Shown in pieces: positions 11,676 to 23,751 of a DNA stretch of 64,000 nucleotides; position 1 is the first letter of the stretch, and the number at the start of each line of letters is the position of its first letter. Source of the stretch: Lactifluus volemus. Lineage: Eukaryota > Basidiomycota > Agaricomycetes > Russulales > Russulaceae. The DNA lies in the NCBI GenBank assembly GCA_022376515.1, contig WTXI01000003.1, positions 1,674,001 to 1,738,000 on the forward strand. The letters are read 5' to 3'. A program made the position numbers and the translations under genes. Below the pieces are notes generated by a model, which saw only the letters and a list, made by a program, of their open reading frames with translations, was not told the DNA's origin and made no database searches.

Positions 11676-13288
11676 TCAAAAGAGAACGGTTTCTCCGAGT
11701 GCAGGAACAAGGAACTCATCTGCCTCCACTCCAGATCTTACACACTCCTCCCTCAGAAACTCCGGAGGTTCGAGTACCGGTTCTGCAGTCAGGACCCAGG
11801 TTCTAAATCCGCGCTTAGTACGGAAGTGCATACAAATGGTGTGAGGATGGCGTGCTCACCCCCAATGCATGGCAAGAGCCTTTTGGGCCCTTACGTCCTT
11901 GAAAATTCGCACAGCGTCCCCAGGGGAGCAATGCAAGTTTGACCACATTGCGCGCGGACCATATGCACTACAACATCGATCAGTATGAATCTCGTGCGTG
12001 TACGACTGTAAACCGTGATTCGTACCCAATGGGCAATAATGCGACGTCAACACCACCAAAGCGTTCCCCGACTTCGGCGAATGCAGGGCATACGGGAGCC
12101 TTCTCTTCATCTTCCCCATCGCGGACGGTGCGGTACCCGGTATCGCCAGAAAAATACACCTTCTTGTTCGGGTGGAGGTCCTCTACGACCCAAGCTGCCC
12201 AAAGGGCACGCCATCGGTCAAATGCTGAGCGGCCTGAGACATGCTGAGAGGGTGTGCAGGACAGCCGCACTTCCGCATTCACGGCAGGGCCGTCGGTTGT
12301 AGAAGGGAGGGCGACGCTCAAAAGGCGTTCATCCCACCAGTCCATCTCATGGATCCGCTCGAGGGGTGTGGTGAGAGCTTTGGAAAGGTAGGTCGCATTG
12401 TTCAAAGCAACAAATATCTGCGTGGAGGAAGACGGTCTGGCAAGGAGTGCGCGAAGAGTGGGGACATCGGTGCTAGTCGAGGCGTCAGTGGACCGGGGGC
12501 ACGATAAATGAATATATGCACTGATCATAGTGATTATGCTGGCAGAGGCATCAGGATCATGCAAGGTCTGGATAATCCCGTATGGATGAACAACATACCG
12601 AAAGCACGATAGCGTCGACGGCGGGGATATCTTCGACTTTGCAAGGCGGATCTGAAGACATCATGAAGTGATGCGACATCTAGGGACAATGTGCCTTACC
12701 TGTAAATCGCGCAGGTCCCAACCATTGAGAAGGAGAGCAACGATTTGAGAATACAGGATCAAAGATGATGCGAACCCCTCGTGAAGCGCCAGGGGGTGTC
12801 GGTAGCTCTACCATGTAGCACGCATGACTTTTTCGGAACACATCGTTAAGCACAACGATTTGAAAATCTGTTTTATCAGAGACGCACCCCAGCCAGGTAG
12901 CTTTCGCACTACTCGCGTTCTCACGCTGGGCACCCCATGTAGGAACTTTCCTTGGAATCAAAGATTTGATATTCCCAGGGACGCGAGGGCTCCGAGCTGA
13001 GAATGCGAAAAAGAACTGTACGTGACGCGTGAGAACCACTGCAAACTGTCACAGGCCGGCGGCAAATTACGCACGGAGAGCCATTGAAAGGTTGATTGAA
13101 ATCTGGGAACCGCGCAAGTGAATAGAAGCGGCGTGTTTCGAATAATAAAAATACCTGAACGACGGCCAGGGATTGCCAAACATGGTCTTGCTATCATTCA
13201 GATGGTGACTGGGGCGTGCACCGGGTACGTTACCGAGTGGAAACCTCCTAGTAGGTTCCGTAACCTCGACGTGTGGTACGAATGACAT
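11676..13288 (-). CDS. NAPE-PLD-like metallo-beta-lactamase-fold hydrolase, copy 1 (390 aa)
   Basis: This encodes a zinc-dependent hydrolase of the family that releases N-acylethanolamines from N-acyl-phosphatidylethanolamine. Nine exons: 13288-13155, 13102-13053, 12996-12888, 12827-12700, 12651-12599, 12538-12522, 12472-12026, 11967-11860, 11802-11676. They sum to 1173 nt and all phases agree. Motifs: NPWPSFR near the start, ATWLGHACYMVELP, FDPVFSNRCSPSQWLGP, HNHYDH at residues 159-164 (the HxHxDH metal site), TPSQHVSGR (His240), FSGDTGY (Asp273) and ALAMHWG (His347). All metal ligands known for the family are present. The HxHxDH motif is carried almost entirely by a 17-nt exon. No signal peptide is seen. 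Substrate is inferred from family only; the fungal members are poorly studied. Same strand as 7TM-A downstream. Confidence 0.9.
12522..12538 (-). other. 17-nt micro-exon encoding HNHYD(H)
   Basis: Read on the minus strand, CATAATCACTATGATCA is bounded by AG (12539-12540) and GT (12520-12521). The flanking introns are 12539-12598 (60 nt) and 12473-12521 (49 nt). Splicing both gives AIVLS-HNHYDH-TDVPTLR without frame change. Confidence 0.88.
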
Positions 13289-13741
13289 GAACTAGGCGTG
13301 TTATTCCTGTGGCGGGGGTATAGTTGAAGTAGAAAGGCAGGGCGAGCACGTTCATTTAGCTGATCGATCCGTCACCCGCCCCCCAAATTGACTTCTTACG
13401 CGTCGTCACGGCATTCGGTTACTAATCGCCGTGATCATCACGACTGCGTAATTAGTATCAAGTGTACATTTGTGTCCTTTTATTGAGTCGTTGCAAAGTG
13501 TGATGCTCGATACGTAAAACTGTCTAGCTACGCGCGTTGCTCCATAATCGTATGGGAGAGGGACACATCAACCAATTCGGAATCTCTAGTCGTGTTCTAT
13601 CAGAACCACAGGGCTCCGAATCACTGACAGTGTCTAGATACTGCGATAGAATTGTTAAACAACACACATGACTTGGGAGAAAGACATATTTAAGGCAGGT
13701 GCCGTAGGCAGGAACACAGACCCATGTGCAAACACTCCTGC

Positions 13742-14336
13742 CTAGAAAAAAACAGTCTCTCCTAACGCAGGAACAAGGAAGTCATCTGGGCCAACAGCCG
13801 CTTTCTCGCACTCTTTCCTCAGAAGTGTGGGGGGTTCGAGCACAGGCTCCGTAGTAAGTACCCAGGTTCTAGAGTCTCATTTAGCTGGCGCGTACAGGAG
13901 GCTTACCCCCAGTGCATGGCGAGCGCTTTCCTGGCCCTCACGTCCTTGAATATGCGGACTGTGTCCGCAGGTGAGGCAGGAAAATTCGACATGAGGGTGC
14001 GTGGAGAGTATGCGCTGAGACACCCCAATCAGTTAGGTGTGGGCGTGCATGGAGGGTGAATATGCACCCGACGGGCAACAACGCTAAATCAAAGCCTCCA
14101 AATCGTTCTCCGACTTGAGTGAAGGCAGGGCAGACAGGAACTGTCTCTTCGTCTTCCCCATTGCGAACAGTACAGTATCCGGTGTCACCCGCAAAATATA
14201 CATTCTTATGTGAGTGAAGGTCATCCACAACCCATGCTGCCCAAAGGGAATGCCATCTGTCAGATGCAGAGCGACCTGAGACATGCCGCGATGGCGTGCA
14301 GGACAGCCGGACTTCTGCATTAACGGGGGGGCCATT
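13742..14336 (-). pseudogene. NAPE-PLD-like copy 3, 3' half (split by 14-kb element)
   Basis: Carries the family block CTPSRHVSGRS, YFAGDTGY, LALLPVG, then after an intron KALAMHWG and a last exon ending VPALGETVFF with stop at 13742-13744. Coding frame and splice sites still look usable, but the 5' half is missing here: homology stops at 14336, where a 26-bp inverted repeat begins. The 5' half is found beyond the matching inverted repeat, at 28409-28870, on the same strand. Confidence 0.85.
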
Positions 14337-14362
14337 CATCACGAAAACCCCCAGCTGCTAAT
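14337..14362 (+). repeat. Left 26-bp terminal inverted repeat
   Basis: CATCACGAAAACCCCC... matches the reverse complement of 28383-28408 at every base. Outside it the sequence is NAPE-PLD coding; inside it is AT-rich (CTAATTAGAGCTAATT). Confidence 0.85.
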
Positions 14363-15232
14363 TGGAGCTAATTAGAGCTAATTATGAATAATTAACGGGT
14401 AAGCGCCCATTATCAATTTTATTTATCCCCCCGATAATTTTATCGCTAATTACTATTAATCGGACTAACTTGGCTAATTTGACTCGCTTCTAAAACTTAG
14501 AGATAAATAGCACTAATTTTCCCTTCTCTTGTTGCCTAAAAGTTAGAGATATTTAGCACTAATCCATGCTAAAGTGTTGTCATGCTGGTGTCACACTGGT
14601 TCCAAATTATTATCAATGATTTGCTAGATTATTGAAAACGAGTGACTACGAGCGACTAAAAGAGCTAACTCGGCTAAGTCCATGTGGCGACATATGTATT
14701 ATGTAAGTATACTATGTGAAACCGAAACCGACCAAAAGCGTGCAAAAAGCGTGTAAACATCCTGGACTGCGAAAGGGGTATATGTGTAGAGTGCAGAACA
14801 TCTTCGGGGTATATCTGGATACTCCACATTAAGTACATCAGCAATTGTCCATGTTGCTTAATGTGTGCTTAACGTGCTTATTAAGCACGTTAAGCACAAA
14901 TTAAGCACAAAACGATTAAGCAGGTTAACGCCACCCCGGTGCTTAATTAAGCACCATTCTGCTTAATTGTGCTTGATTAAGCACAATCTGCTTGGTCAAA
15001 GACTCATCTAAGTGACTTTAAGCACATCTTAATCACAATTCAAACAGTGCTAAATTGCTTTCAAACCATTTTCAGTCACACCAAACTTTTAGGCACCACA
15101 TTAGTATATTTAAAGAGAAATAACTATACTACAACAATAACACTATCTATACAATATGATACTAAATGACACCATTGAGCACCCAGCACTAAGGTTCTGC
15201 AAAGCCTCACATGGAGGCATGGTAACCTGAGC

Positions 15233-15728
15233 TCAAGACAGCAAGTCCTCCCACTTACCTACTTCCTGTCTCCCCCCTACACACCCAGACACACCCAGCA
15301 CAGGAGTGCAAACTGCTTGAGACTGTTGGAAGTGGTCCAAGAGGAAGCGGGGACGAGCAAGCGAAAGCGGGGAGGAGGAGCAGGCGCAGGTGGCACAGGA
15401 AGAGGCAGAGGTGTCGGGACGCATCAGGGCAGGCAGGCAGCATGACACCGTAGACAGGAATATAAGGAATTGAAAAAAGTTAGTTTGAGAAGTCAAAGAA
15501 AAAAGAAAGAAAGAAAACAACGCACCCAGGACCGTGTTACAAAGGCGGCGGCGGTGGCAAAGTCAGCCGATCGCTCGCCCTCGGCATCGCTGGGCACCTC
15601 AATCTCCTCGAAATGGCCACCGGGACCAACATTCGAGCTGCTCCCAACACGCTCACTGAGACCGGTGAAAGACCCCGAGGAGGAGGTGCGGTGGGGACGG
15701 GCTCGGGACCATCACCGAGATCGTAGCC
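15233..15728. other. Unrecognised part of the nested element
   Basis: GC-rich sequence with only overlapping short ORFs on both strands; probably the tail of the captured chimera. Nothing named. Confidence 0.4.
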
Positions 15729-17267
15729 TCACGGGGTGTCTGCTGCGGGGGCAGTGTTGGGGGCGACGCCTTGGCGCTGGAGAATGGCGATACCGCCGGC
15801 GACGATGGCGGGTCCGTATGTGCGCCAGAGTGTGCCGATGAGTTGTGTCGGACCGGAGACGGAATCGAAGAGCGCGGCAGTCTGGGCCGCGACGACAACT
15901 CGACTGCGGGGGCAGGTTGTATGCACGCCGTATGTGAACACAGTGAAGGTAAAGTAGGCCACAAAACGTACGACATAGTTAACGGGAAAGATCCCGGCAT
16001 GACCCTTCAGCTGCCCTCGCCACCAATCCGGAGGGGATTCAGGGGACGACTCCGCAGTCGCGCGGAACGACTCGTGGAGGGGGTGAAAGGAGAGACGTAC
16101 TTCCAAGAGAGCGCAAGGAATTGGACGTTGCCGAGCACCATGGGGCGGTCAGGGCCAAAAACCAAAACGTGAGGAGGGGTGCTCTCAGCGGACATGGGCA
16201 CAGAATTGAGGACGCCTGGGGGAAGGCCAGCCTAGTATTGCCAATATCAGTGACCACAACGACCCTCGTGCCAAGGATATCATTCACGGACATCATGCAG
16301 AGCATCCACGACGAGCGAAGAGGTGTACGGAGGGACGAACCACGACGTATTGCCGCATACGAGAGGAACGGCCACAGAAGTCAAAACAAGCGGGACGGGA
16401 GCGTTCCATGGGACCACTGAGTATCTAAATAGTTTCTTTCAGCTCACCCGCAAAAAGGTAGTAGGGATAGAAAACGTACATGACTCCTTGTGCGCGCCTC
16501 TGTATAAATACCTGTCCTCCGGGAACGACGCTTGGAAGAGTTTCACCCCTCAATTCATTCACCATGCAGGCGATGCCCTGCAACAATTGAGTTCCGGCGA
16601 AGAAATTAAAGTTTATCTGCGCCTGGGTCATCGCTATCTCTGCGCGCATCGCGGGGGCAGCCTTCCTTTGCCACTCCTCGGACTGAAGCGTCGTCGCAGC
16701 ACGGAGCAGAATTTCCCGACGCGTTGCGAATGGTTTCTGTTCCCAAGCAGGAAACGCGCGTTGTGCGGCTTCTATCGCAGCGTGGCAGTCATCCCGGGAT
16801 GAGGCTGCAGCAGTCGAAGCGAGCTCGCCCGTATGCGGACTGTGGACGGGGAAGGTCGCACCTGTGCGTCCAACCAGTAAAAGAAACGGCACAACGATAA
16901 ATAACCATGATGGAAAGAAGGAGGAGGAGGCGTTCAGTGCAGCCCCAGGCGCAGGTGCATATGGTACAACCTGAGCAGCGTGTGCCTGTGGTGGTGGGGC
17001 GTGACCGTTAGAATGTGATGGCTGCTGACTCACCAGGGCAACGGAGGAGGATGAAGCAGCCGGTGAGGGAGGTGGATGGGCTACGCTCGACTTGGAGCCC
17101 GATCCACCCGCACCGTTTGATGACTCGGGCGTGAGGGACCAGTTCCTGCGTCCGCCCTTATCATTCTTGGAAAGTTCGAGCACATGTTGTAACTCCTCTT
17201 CTTCGCGTCTGCGGACTCCTCGTCGTCGTGCAGGTGTGTAAGAGGCCGCGACACAAGACGGCAACAC
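15729..17267 (-). pseudogene. Chimera of Hse1/STAM-like and aldehyde dehydrogenase fragments
   Basis: Read on the minus strand, the first piece (about 17206-17160) contains a ubiquitin-interacting-motif-like EEELQHVLELSK followed by a Ser/Pro/His-rich linker, as in Hse1/Vps27-type ESCRT-0 proteins. In the same frame follows an aldehyde dehydrogenase N-terminal part (TFPVHSPHTGE, AIEAAQRAFPAWEQKP, NELRGETLPS). After a plausible intron come VPWNAPVPLVLTSVAVP and GLPPGVLNSVPMSAESTP (to about 16190). A third piece (about 16027-15974) has the end of an SH3 domain (WWRGQLKGHAGIFPVNYV), again Hse1-like. A final piece (LFDSVSGPTQLIGTLWRTYGP) was not identified. No complete catalytic domain exists: the ALDH catalytic Cys region is missing. 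The leading ORF (16425-17267, 280 aa) is an open fusion. Confidence 0.7.
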
Positions 17268-17729
17268 GGAGAAGGAGGGGAGGACAGAAAGGAAATGACA
17301 GGTGGTTGAAAATAATGAGGCACGAAAATTGTGCCAACAAGAATAAACAAACGACTTGGCAAAAATTTCGCAAGTTACAAAATTTTTGGATTAGTTACAT
17401 TATGTAAATTATGTTTGTTTGCTTAGCATGATTAGAAGCCCCTTAAATTTTGATTACTTGCTTAAATATCTTGAGTGTGCTTAATGTCAGTCTTAATTGT
17501 GCTGAGCAAACTGAGCATGCTTAATGCCAGTCTTAATTGTGCTGAGCATGTTGAGCCTGCTTAAGTTGCTTAATTGTGCTTAAACAAAAATTTCATCAAG
17601 CAAAATTAAGCAAAAAATTAAATTTAAGACCATTAAGACCACTAATCACCATTAAGCAACAGGGACAATTGCTGATGTAGGTACAGCCTATCAATACAAA
17701 GCACTCACTGTCTGCAAAGTTGGGTCTTT

Positions 17730-19991
17730 TTACGCATCCATTTCTTCGAGATCGATTGCTGCGATGTCCTGAGAGGACTCCATGGTTACTACACAGCTAT
17801 CGGACCTTGTCAGATGCAGAAACTTGAAAGGATCAAAAACGACAGACTTACCTGGCGCGCTCATAGATGTCCGCCATCATCTTGTGAAAGCCTTGCGTGC
17901 GAGTACTTTGGATGTGTTCCATCGTACCAATGTGACCGAGATATACGTCATGGTAGGTATTGGTCGTGAAATCGGCAGACCTCAAGCTGCCACTGCGCCA
18001 CTCAGACAGTGCAGCATAGTACTGGAAATGGCCTATTAGAAGTGTTGGACATATCAATACAGAACTTACCGCTGTTGCCACAAAGGCAACCATGGCTTTC
18101 GGAACTTGAAGACGAGTTGAACCATTCTCCTCAAGAGAAGCAAATCGGGAAGAGTGGTAGTTAGCAAAGGAGCCACTACCTCCCACAAAATATATATCAC
18201 GAATTATCCTGATGATGGCTGGGTTGCGGTAGGGACGCGTCCGCATTGCAGCTCCGGTTAGGCTGTTACCCTGGGTGTTAAAACTTAGTTTTGTTACCGT
18301 AGCCATAAATAATCAACTTACTTGTGGGAATATGTAGTTGTAGTCACGGAGTTGGTGTGTAGCTGAGATTGCGATTTCCTCCGGCGTCATCATACCAGAG
18401 GTAAACATGACCTCGACTATCTTGTCACAGTGGATCTTAACCTCCCCACGAAACAAGCTAATGCGTGCGCGTGGCTAGTAATACCGTCACATTAGACATT
18501 CTACTTGCTGAAGATTTGAGGATACAACGTACCAGTGGAACTATTTTGGCCAAGTATTCAGCATCAAGGAGAAGCCGGTGATGGACTTCCCTGGCAGCTG
18601 GGATTCCGCGCGCCGCTGTGATAAGAGCGTCCTGTATAAATTCAAGGGTCTCGAAAGCGTTGGGATATGCATTATTGAACAACATGCTTCCGAGGAGAAC
18701 ACGGAACGAGTCCGATATGACACTACGAACGATCACAGTTTGGTGAGTAAGCTTGACCTTTCCTGCCGAAGTCAGAATTAAGTTGGTCTCCTTCGACCAC
18801 TGCCGCAGCTGGCGTGTCAACGAAATCCCAGATTCAGAAGTACAACTGACTGACATTAGAAAATAGCAATTGTGGCGTGGTTTCGCTGATGGATGTAGCG
18901 ACGTTTTCGACAGGCGTTGAGGCTATGTTTGTAAGGTCCTAAGAGAACAAAACAAGTTAGTAGCGACTGGGTGGTCCTTATGAGCACTTACGGGTTCTAT
19001 AATATTGTCAACGCCATGACTGCCATCATGATCTGAGGTTTCCTCTGAATGCCACAAAGGAGTCTATACCTGTGTTATGAGCCACCGCTCACGGTGATTT
19101 GGAGCATATCACATACCTCAAGTGCCACTGCCTCCGAAACCCCTGATGGTTCGTTGGCAGCAAGGTCCACCATCTCGTGGTCTGAGCCACTATCAGCTTC
19201 AACAGTGCCATCGGAGGGAGTGTTGTTCGGGTCCTCGAAGGCCTCGACAACGAAGGTTTCGGCTGACGTGATGTGTAAGTGTTTGTTTGTACGGTTTTTT
19301 TCAACTTACTGCGCCTGAGGGGGCGAGGTCCACTTCCTCCCATCTGCATTTGGCTCTGACTCGCAGCACCTTCTTCGAGGTCCGGAATCACTGCGGTCGA
19401 CCACATCTGGTGGTTGTCAATCTCCAAGGACGGTGGCCTAACACTGGCCGGTCCTTTTTGGGGCTGTAAGTGCCATATGTTGACCTCCACACTAATGTTC
19501 GCTTACCTTGAGTCCTCGCTCTTTTGGACGCCCTACTGCACATGATTGATGTCCCCCAGCCATTGGCTGTGTCATGGCTAGGTGTAGATGGCCTGGTGGC
19601 GATGTCAGATTCTTCCCACAACAGTAAGTCATCACAGCACATTAATACATAGAGTGTTAGCTTACCTGTTGATGCCCCTCCTGTAGGCCCTTCTATTGTT
19701 CTTTTTTCACGAAGGCCTGCCCGCCGTTTTGTTCCTATGGGCAAGATCAGTATGTCGCACGCGTGCGTTATGTTGATCGTGCGGTTTCTTACCGGCAGTC
19801 ACATTAGTACTGGGACTCTGCTGGGCTCGAGTCGCATCGGAGATGGGTAAGGTGAGCCGCACTTTCCGTGCAGAGACCTGAGACGTCTGAGCGTTATCAG
19901 GAACAGAGGTGGCCAAGTCGGAGCGAGTCCTCGATGAGCCAGGGTTGGTAACAGCGAGTCGATTTGCTGAGCGACGGGTCCTCGGGGCCAT
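17730..19991 (-). CDS. DUF6532-family protein (564 aa), intact transposon cargo
   Basis: Twelve exons were traced (19991-19793, 19734-19666, 19611-19507, 19453-19310, 19262-19117, 19063-18992, 18938-18855, 18808-18533, 18474-18322, 18270-18070, 18021-17852, 17805-17730); they add to 1695 nt with every phase agreeing. The first about 270 residues are low-complexity, basic then acidic (APRTRRSANRLAV at the start, a Glu/Asp-rich middle). The DUF6532-like part begins about residue 274: RSVISDSFRVLLGSMLFNNA, LISLFRGEVK-like ISLFRGEVKIHCDKI, YNYIFPQ, RIIRDIYFVGG, PKAMVAFVATA, LSEWRSGS, FHKMMADIYER. The function of DUF6532 is unknown. It is divergent from, and 291 bp away from, the Plavaka transposase. 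Its intactness amid decayed neighbours suggests it is maintained or recently moved. Nuclear role is speculation. Confidence 0.85.
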
Positions 19992-20282
19992 GATTATGGA
20001 TTGTGATGTTGTGTTGGTAGAGGACTGAGTGGTTTATTATATGAGAGACGGAAGGAATGACTTGGGGTGAGTGATGTTCTGTAGCAAGGTGCGTACGCCG
20101 TTTTTATAAGAAAAATTTTGGACTCATTTACCAGATCCTTAGCATTACGATCCTACCCGCATTCATTACACGGAACTGTGACGCGGCTACTACTTCCCTA
20201 CTTCTTGCATAGTGCTATCACCTCTGTTGTCTCATCCTGAATATTCACCTGCGTTTAACCTCTATAAACCCCCCTGCCAGTG
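19992..20282. promoter_or_regulatory. Shared divergent promoter region, DUF6532 / Plavaka transposase
   Basis: 291 bp between two start codons facing away from each other. TATA-like words: TTTATTATATGAGAG (about 20031-20045, on the DUF6532 side) and CTCTATAAACCCC (about 20260-20272, about 15 bp before the transposase ATG). Bidirectional control is inferred from layout only. Confidence 0.45.
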
Positions 20283-23200
20283 ATGCCGCATGTCACATGC
20301 ATTGGCTGCAACCGCCAATTCTCACCCGCTGGTTACAGTCGCCACTTAAGCCTGACAAACGTGAGCACTGCCGTTCACTCCGTGCGCCTCAAGGAAATGG
20401 CTACGCCACGCATGCCACACCAACTACCGCCACCCTAAGTTCGGGAGACGGTGACACAACGCGGGCCGCATCATCTGGCGGTACCAACCAAAGTTTGGGA
20501 GATGGCAATGTCATGGGCGTCGCACTAGGTGCCAGTGCCAGCCTACATTTGGGAGATAATACAACGGAGGCCGCCACCACTCCTCAGGCTGGTATGATCA
20601 CTTTGGCACAACACTAAAAAATAGCTGACATGTAATTCAGATTGGACCGATGCAGAGGGTGAAACTGTAGATACAACGGATCCGCAAGAGACTAGTCGAT
20701 TCATTGGGCATTTTGGTGGCTCTGCTGCCTCTGCAGGGACGCCCGATCGAATTTATCATTGCGAATCGAGCACGCGTTTCGACTCCGATACCACTTGCAC
20801 CTGGGCTCCATTTCAGTCGGAAATGGAGTGGGAGATTGCGCGCTGGGCTAAATTACGAAATCTGACATATTCAGCGGTAAATGATCTCTTATCAATAGAT
20901 GGGGTTGGTTACAGCCATGTTATATTCTGATAACGAGTACTAATGGTTGAGCTGCTAGGTGAGAGAGGCACTTGGGCTATCCTATCGGAATGTCACTCAG
21001 CTCGATGCGCTTATCGATACACTACCTGGGCATCCACCGTTCAAATGCGAAACCTTAAGTCTCTATGGGCAGGAATTCAGCCTGCATTACCGTGACATCG
21101 TTTCATGCATTCGGGGACTTATTGGCAATCCTGACTTTGCCGATCACTTGGTTTTTTCCCCCGAGCGTCATTATGTTGATGCAGAAAAAACGGTTCGAGT
21201 AATTGATGAGATGCATACTGGGGACTGGTGGTGGTCTGTCCAGGTATGTTTTAACTCCGTGTATGTGTCCTTGGACAAGATCTAATTGAGCTCTTCAGGC
21301 ATCGTTAGAAAGACAGCGCCCGGGTGCAACTGTAATCCCGTTGATCCTATCCTCCGACAAGACGCAGCTGACCTTATTCCGCGGGAAGACAGCGTACCCT
21401 GTATATTTAACAATTGGAAATATACCAAAGGGCATCCGCCGAAGGCTTTCCCGTAATTCCCAGATTCTCATCGGTTACCTTCCTTCCACACGGCTGGAAC
21501 ATATCCCAGGGAAGACAGCTCGACGGCGTGCTTTGGCAAACCTATTTCATTCATGCATTCACCGAATATTAGCTGTGATCGGACCCTATGGCGAGACTGG
21601 GATCACAATGGCCACGAGCGATGGATCACGCTACCGCTGCCATCCCATCTTGGCAACATTTATTGGGGACTACCCTGAACAGGCCTTGGTTACGTGCACA
21701 CTCTATGGACGTTGCCCTAAATGTTTAGTCCCACCAGATCAGCTCGGAACCTTTGCTCGATATCCTAATCGCAATTATGCAATTGCGCATGATCTGTTTT
21801 CCCTGGGTAGTGGTGACCGGAAGATCTTTCATGCACGCTGTCGGATGGCAGGATTCCGGCCAGTTATTCACCCATTCTGGAAGAATCTACCGTACTCCAA
21901 CATTTTCCTAAGTATCACACCAGACATTCTACACCAGTTATCACAGGGTGTGCTCAAACACATTATTACATGGATCACGGATCGTAAAGCTTTTGGGCCA
22001 ATCGAGATCAACACACGCTGTCAATATCTGCCGCCCAATCATCACATTCGAGCATTTCCGAAAGGATTAACAGTTTTGTCCCGGGTTTCTGGCCAAGAGC
22101 ACAGGGACATGTGCCGTATCCTACTTGGGCTGATCGTAGATCTTCCACTCCCTGGAGGCCGTTCACCGCAACGCCTCATCAATGCCGTCAGGGCAATGCT
22201 TGACTTTCTGTATCTTGCTCAATACAATTCACACACAATGGCGACACTCCAGCTGCTTGACCACGCACTCCGACGCTTTCATGAGAACAAGGGTATATTT
22301 GTTGACCTTGGCATTCGGAGCAATTTCAATATGCCCAAAATTCACAGTTTATTGCATTATTCATCGTCAATCACTCTTTTTGGAACAACGGACAACTACA
22401 ATACCGAGCAGTCGGAGCGCCTTCACATTGACTTTGCTAAGGATGCATATCGGGCAACAAACAAGAAGAATGAATTACCACAAATGACAAAGTGGCTTGA
22501 GCGTCGAGAAAAAATTCAGTCTTATCATGCCTTCATCCAACGGCAGAGACTTGGAGTCGGTCCATCTGCACCATATCTGACTCAAAATACATCAACTAGG
22601 GAAGTGGAAATAGCTCGGCACCCATCCGCGAGACGTGTTTCGTTCCGTGACCTCGTTGATAAGTATGGCGCGATCGACTTTTCGGACTCACTAGCCGATT
22701 TTGTCATCCACCACGATTTTCCCGCACTTTCCACCACAGCAGCCCAACGCCGGGCAAACAATACCCTCATTCCATTCAACTCAGTATCGGTTTTTCACAA
22801 GATCTGGATTGTGGAGAAGACCCAGGATTCTGGTACTGTAGATGCCGCTTTTGCTAGACCAGAAAAACAGGATGAGAAGGGGAACACAATTCCTGCTCGA
22901 TTTGACATGGTGCTTGTGTCCAGGGGTTCGGATGGTGAGTTAAAGATGCTCTATTGTGTGAATTGTGTCTAAAGGCCATGCTACTGGTAGGACCGCGGGT
23001 GGCACAACTTCGGGTGGTGTTTCAGATCCCAACAGACGCCATCTCCGAACTCTTCACGCAGTCAGTCCCACCTACACACTTTGCCTATGTAGAGTGGTTT
23101 TCCCCCTTCCCACCTGAACCAGAGCCCAACCACTTAATGTACCGGGTCTCAAGAAGTTATAGAGCAAACCGTCGCCTTGCTGCTGTTGTTCCAATCACAG

Positions 23201-23361
23201 CAATCAAACGAAGCATCCACCTGTTCCCACAGTTTGGTCCTACCGTGCCACGTCATTGGCACGCGTCAACTGTTCTCGAACAATGTCGCACCTTCTATGT
23301 AAACCCATTTAGCGATGAGGATATGTACAAAGCATTGAGTTTAGGGATGGACACGGGTTAG
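20283..23361 (+). CDS. Plavaka-type transposase, one frameshift in exon 1
   Basis: Plavaka transposases are cut-and-paste enzymes of basidiomycete DNA transposons. Exons: 20283-20591, 20641-20876, 20959-21243, 21299-22934, 22991-23361. The N terminus has a C2H2-like finger (MPHVTCIGCNRQF..YSRH). Then the frame must shift by one near 20360 to continue CRSLRAPQGNG; this is a small indel or a base error. The later exons join in phase: EMEWEIARWAKLR, LGLSYRNVTQLDALID, SSDKTQLT, AYPVYLTIGNIPKGIRRR, ALANLFHSCIHR, PILATFIGDYPEQ, YGRCPKCLVP, PDILHQLSQGVLKH, NMPKIHSLLHYSSS, TEQSERLHIDFAKDAYRATN, and at the end EQCRTFYVNPFSDEDMY. Length is about 945 aa. The last six codons and stop come from a hAT element; the ancestral stop TAG lies at 25187-25189. 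Activity is uncertain because of the frameshift. Confidence 0.85.
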
Positions 23362-23751
23362 GGTATACCCACCGGGTTTGCGGGTAGGGTATCCACGGGC
23401 CAGGGTCTCGGGTATCAATTTTGCCGGCCCGCACCAAACCCGTACCCCAGACCACGGGACCCGGACCCGCAGCCACGGTTTTTGACCTCCACATGTGCAT
23501 TGCACAACACTACATAGCATTAAATATTACTAGACTAGTGACAATTTATCTAAGACATGAGAGCCAGAGCTAGCATAATCGGCATCCTTAAATAAATATC
23601 TCGAAAGGTGGCCCACTACGATGCTTGGCCCTGGAAGCGGTACAGGGAGCGTGGCTGCACCGCGGCAGTGGGGGGTGGGGCGGGGGCAAGAACATGAAGT
23701 GGGGATGCCATGGCACACACCAGTCGCTGGCGTCAGGTGCTCGGGCAGTCG

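Larger units (their letters stand above)
8520..13490. repeat. Segmental duplication copy A (7TM-A + NAPE-PLD-1)
   Basis: Nearly the whole block reappears, in the same orientation, at about 53700-58508 (copy C). Its left part appears again at 28985-29101 plus 45406-46586 plus 51946-53560 (copy B). The left edge is set by TGTTCTCCAG (about 8528, compare about 53710), the right edge by GTGTCCTTTTATT (about 13476-13488, compare about 58496-58508). The stretch 8520-9808 lies 3' of the 7TM gene and shows only frame-broken ORFs; 13289-13490 is conserved non-coding sequence. Confidence 0.85.
14836..17677 (-). mobile_element. Nested 2.8-kb TIR element carrying captured gene fragments
   Basis: Terminal inverted repeats of about 28-30 bp (CATCAGCAATTGTCC.TGTTGC..) with one mismatch, flanked on both sides by TA. 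Next to each end lie many short direct and inverted copies of GCTTAATTAAGC-like words (14860-15060 and 17440-17660). No transposase is encoded; the middle holds pieces of host-like genes, so it is a non-autonomous gene-capturing (Pack-type) element. The superfamily was not identified; TA flanks alone are weak evidence. Confidence 0.7.
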
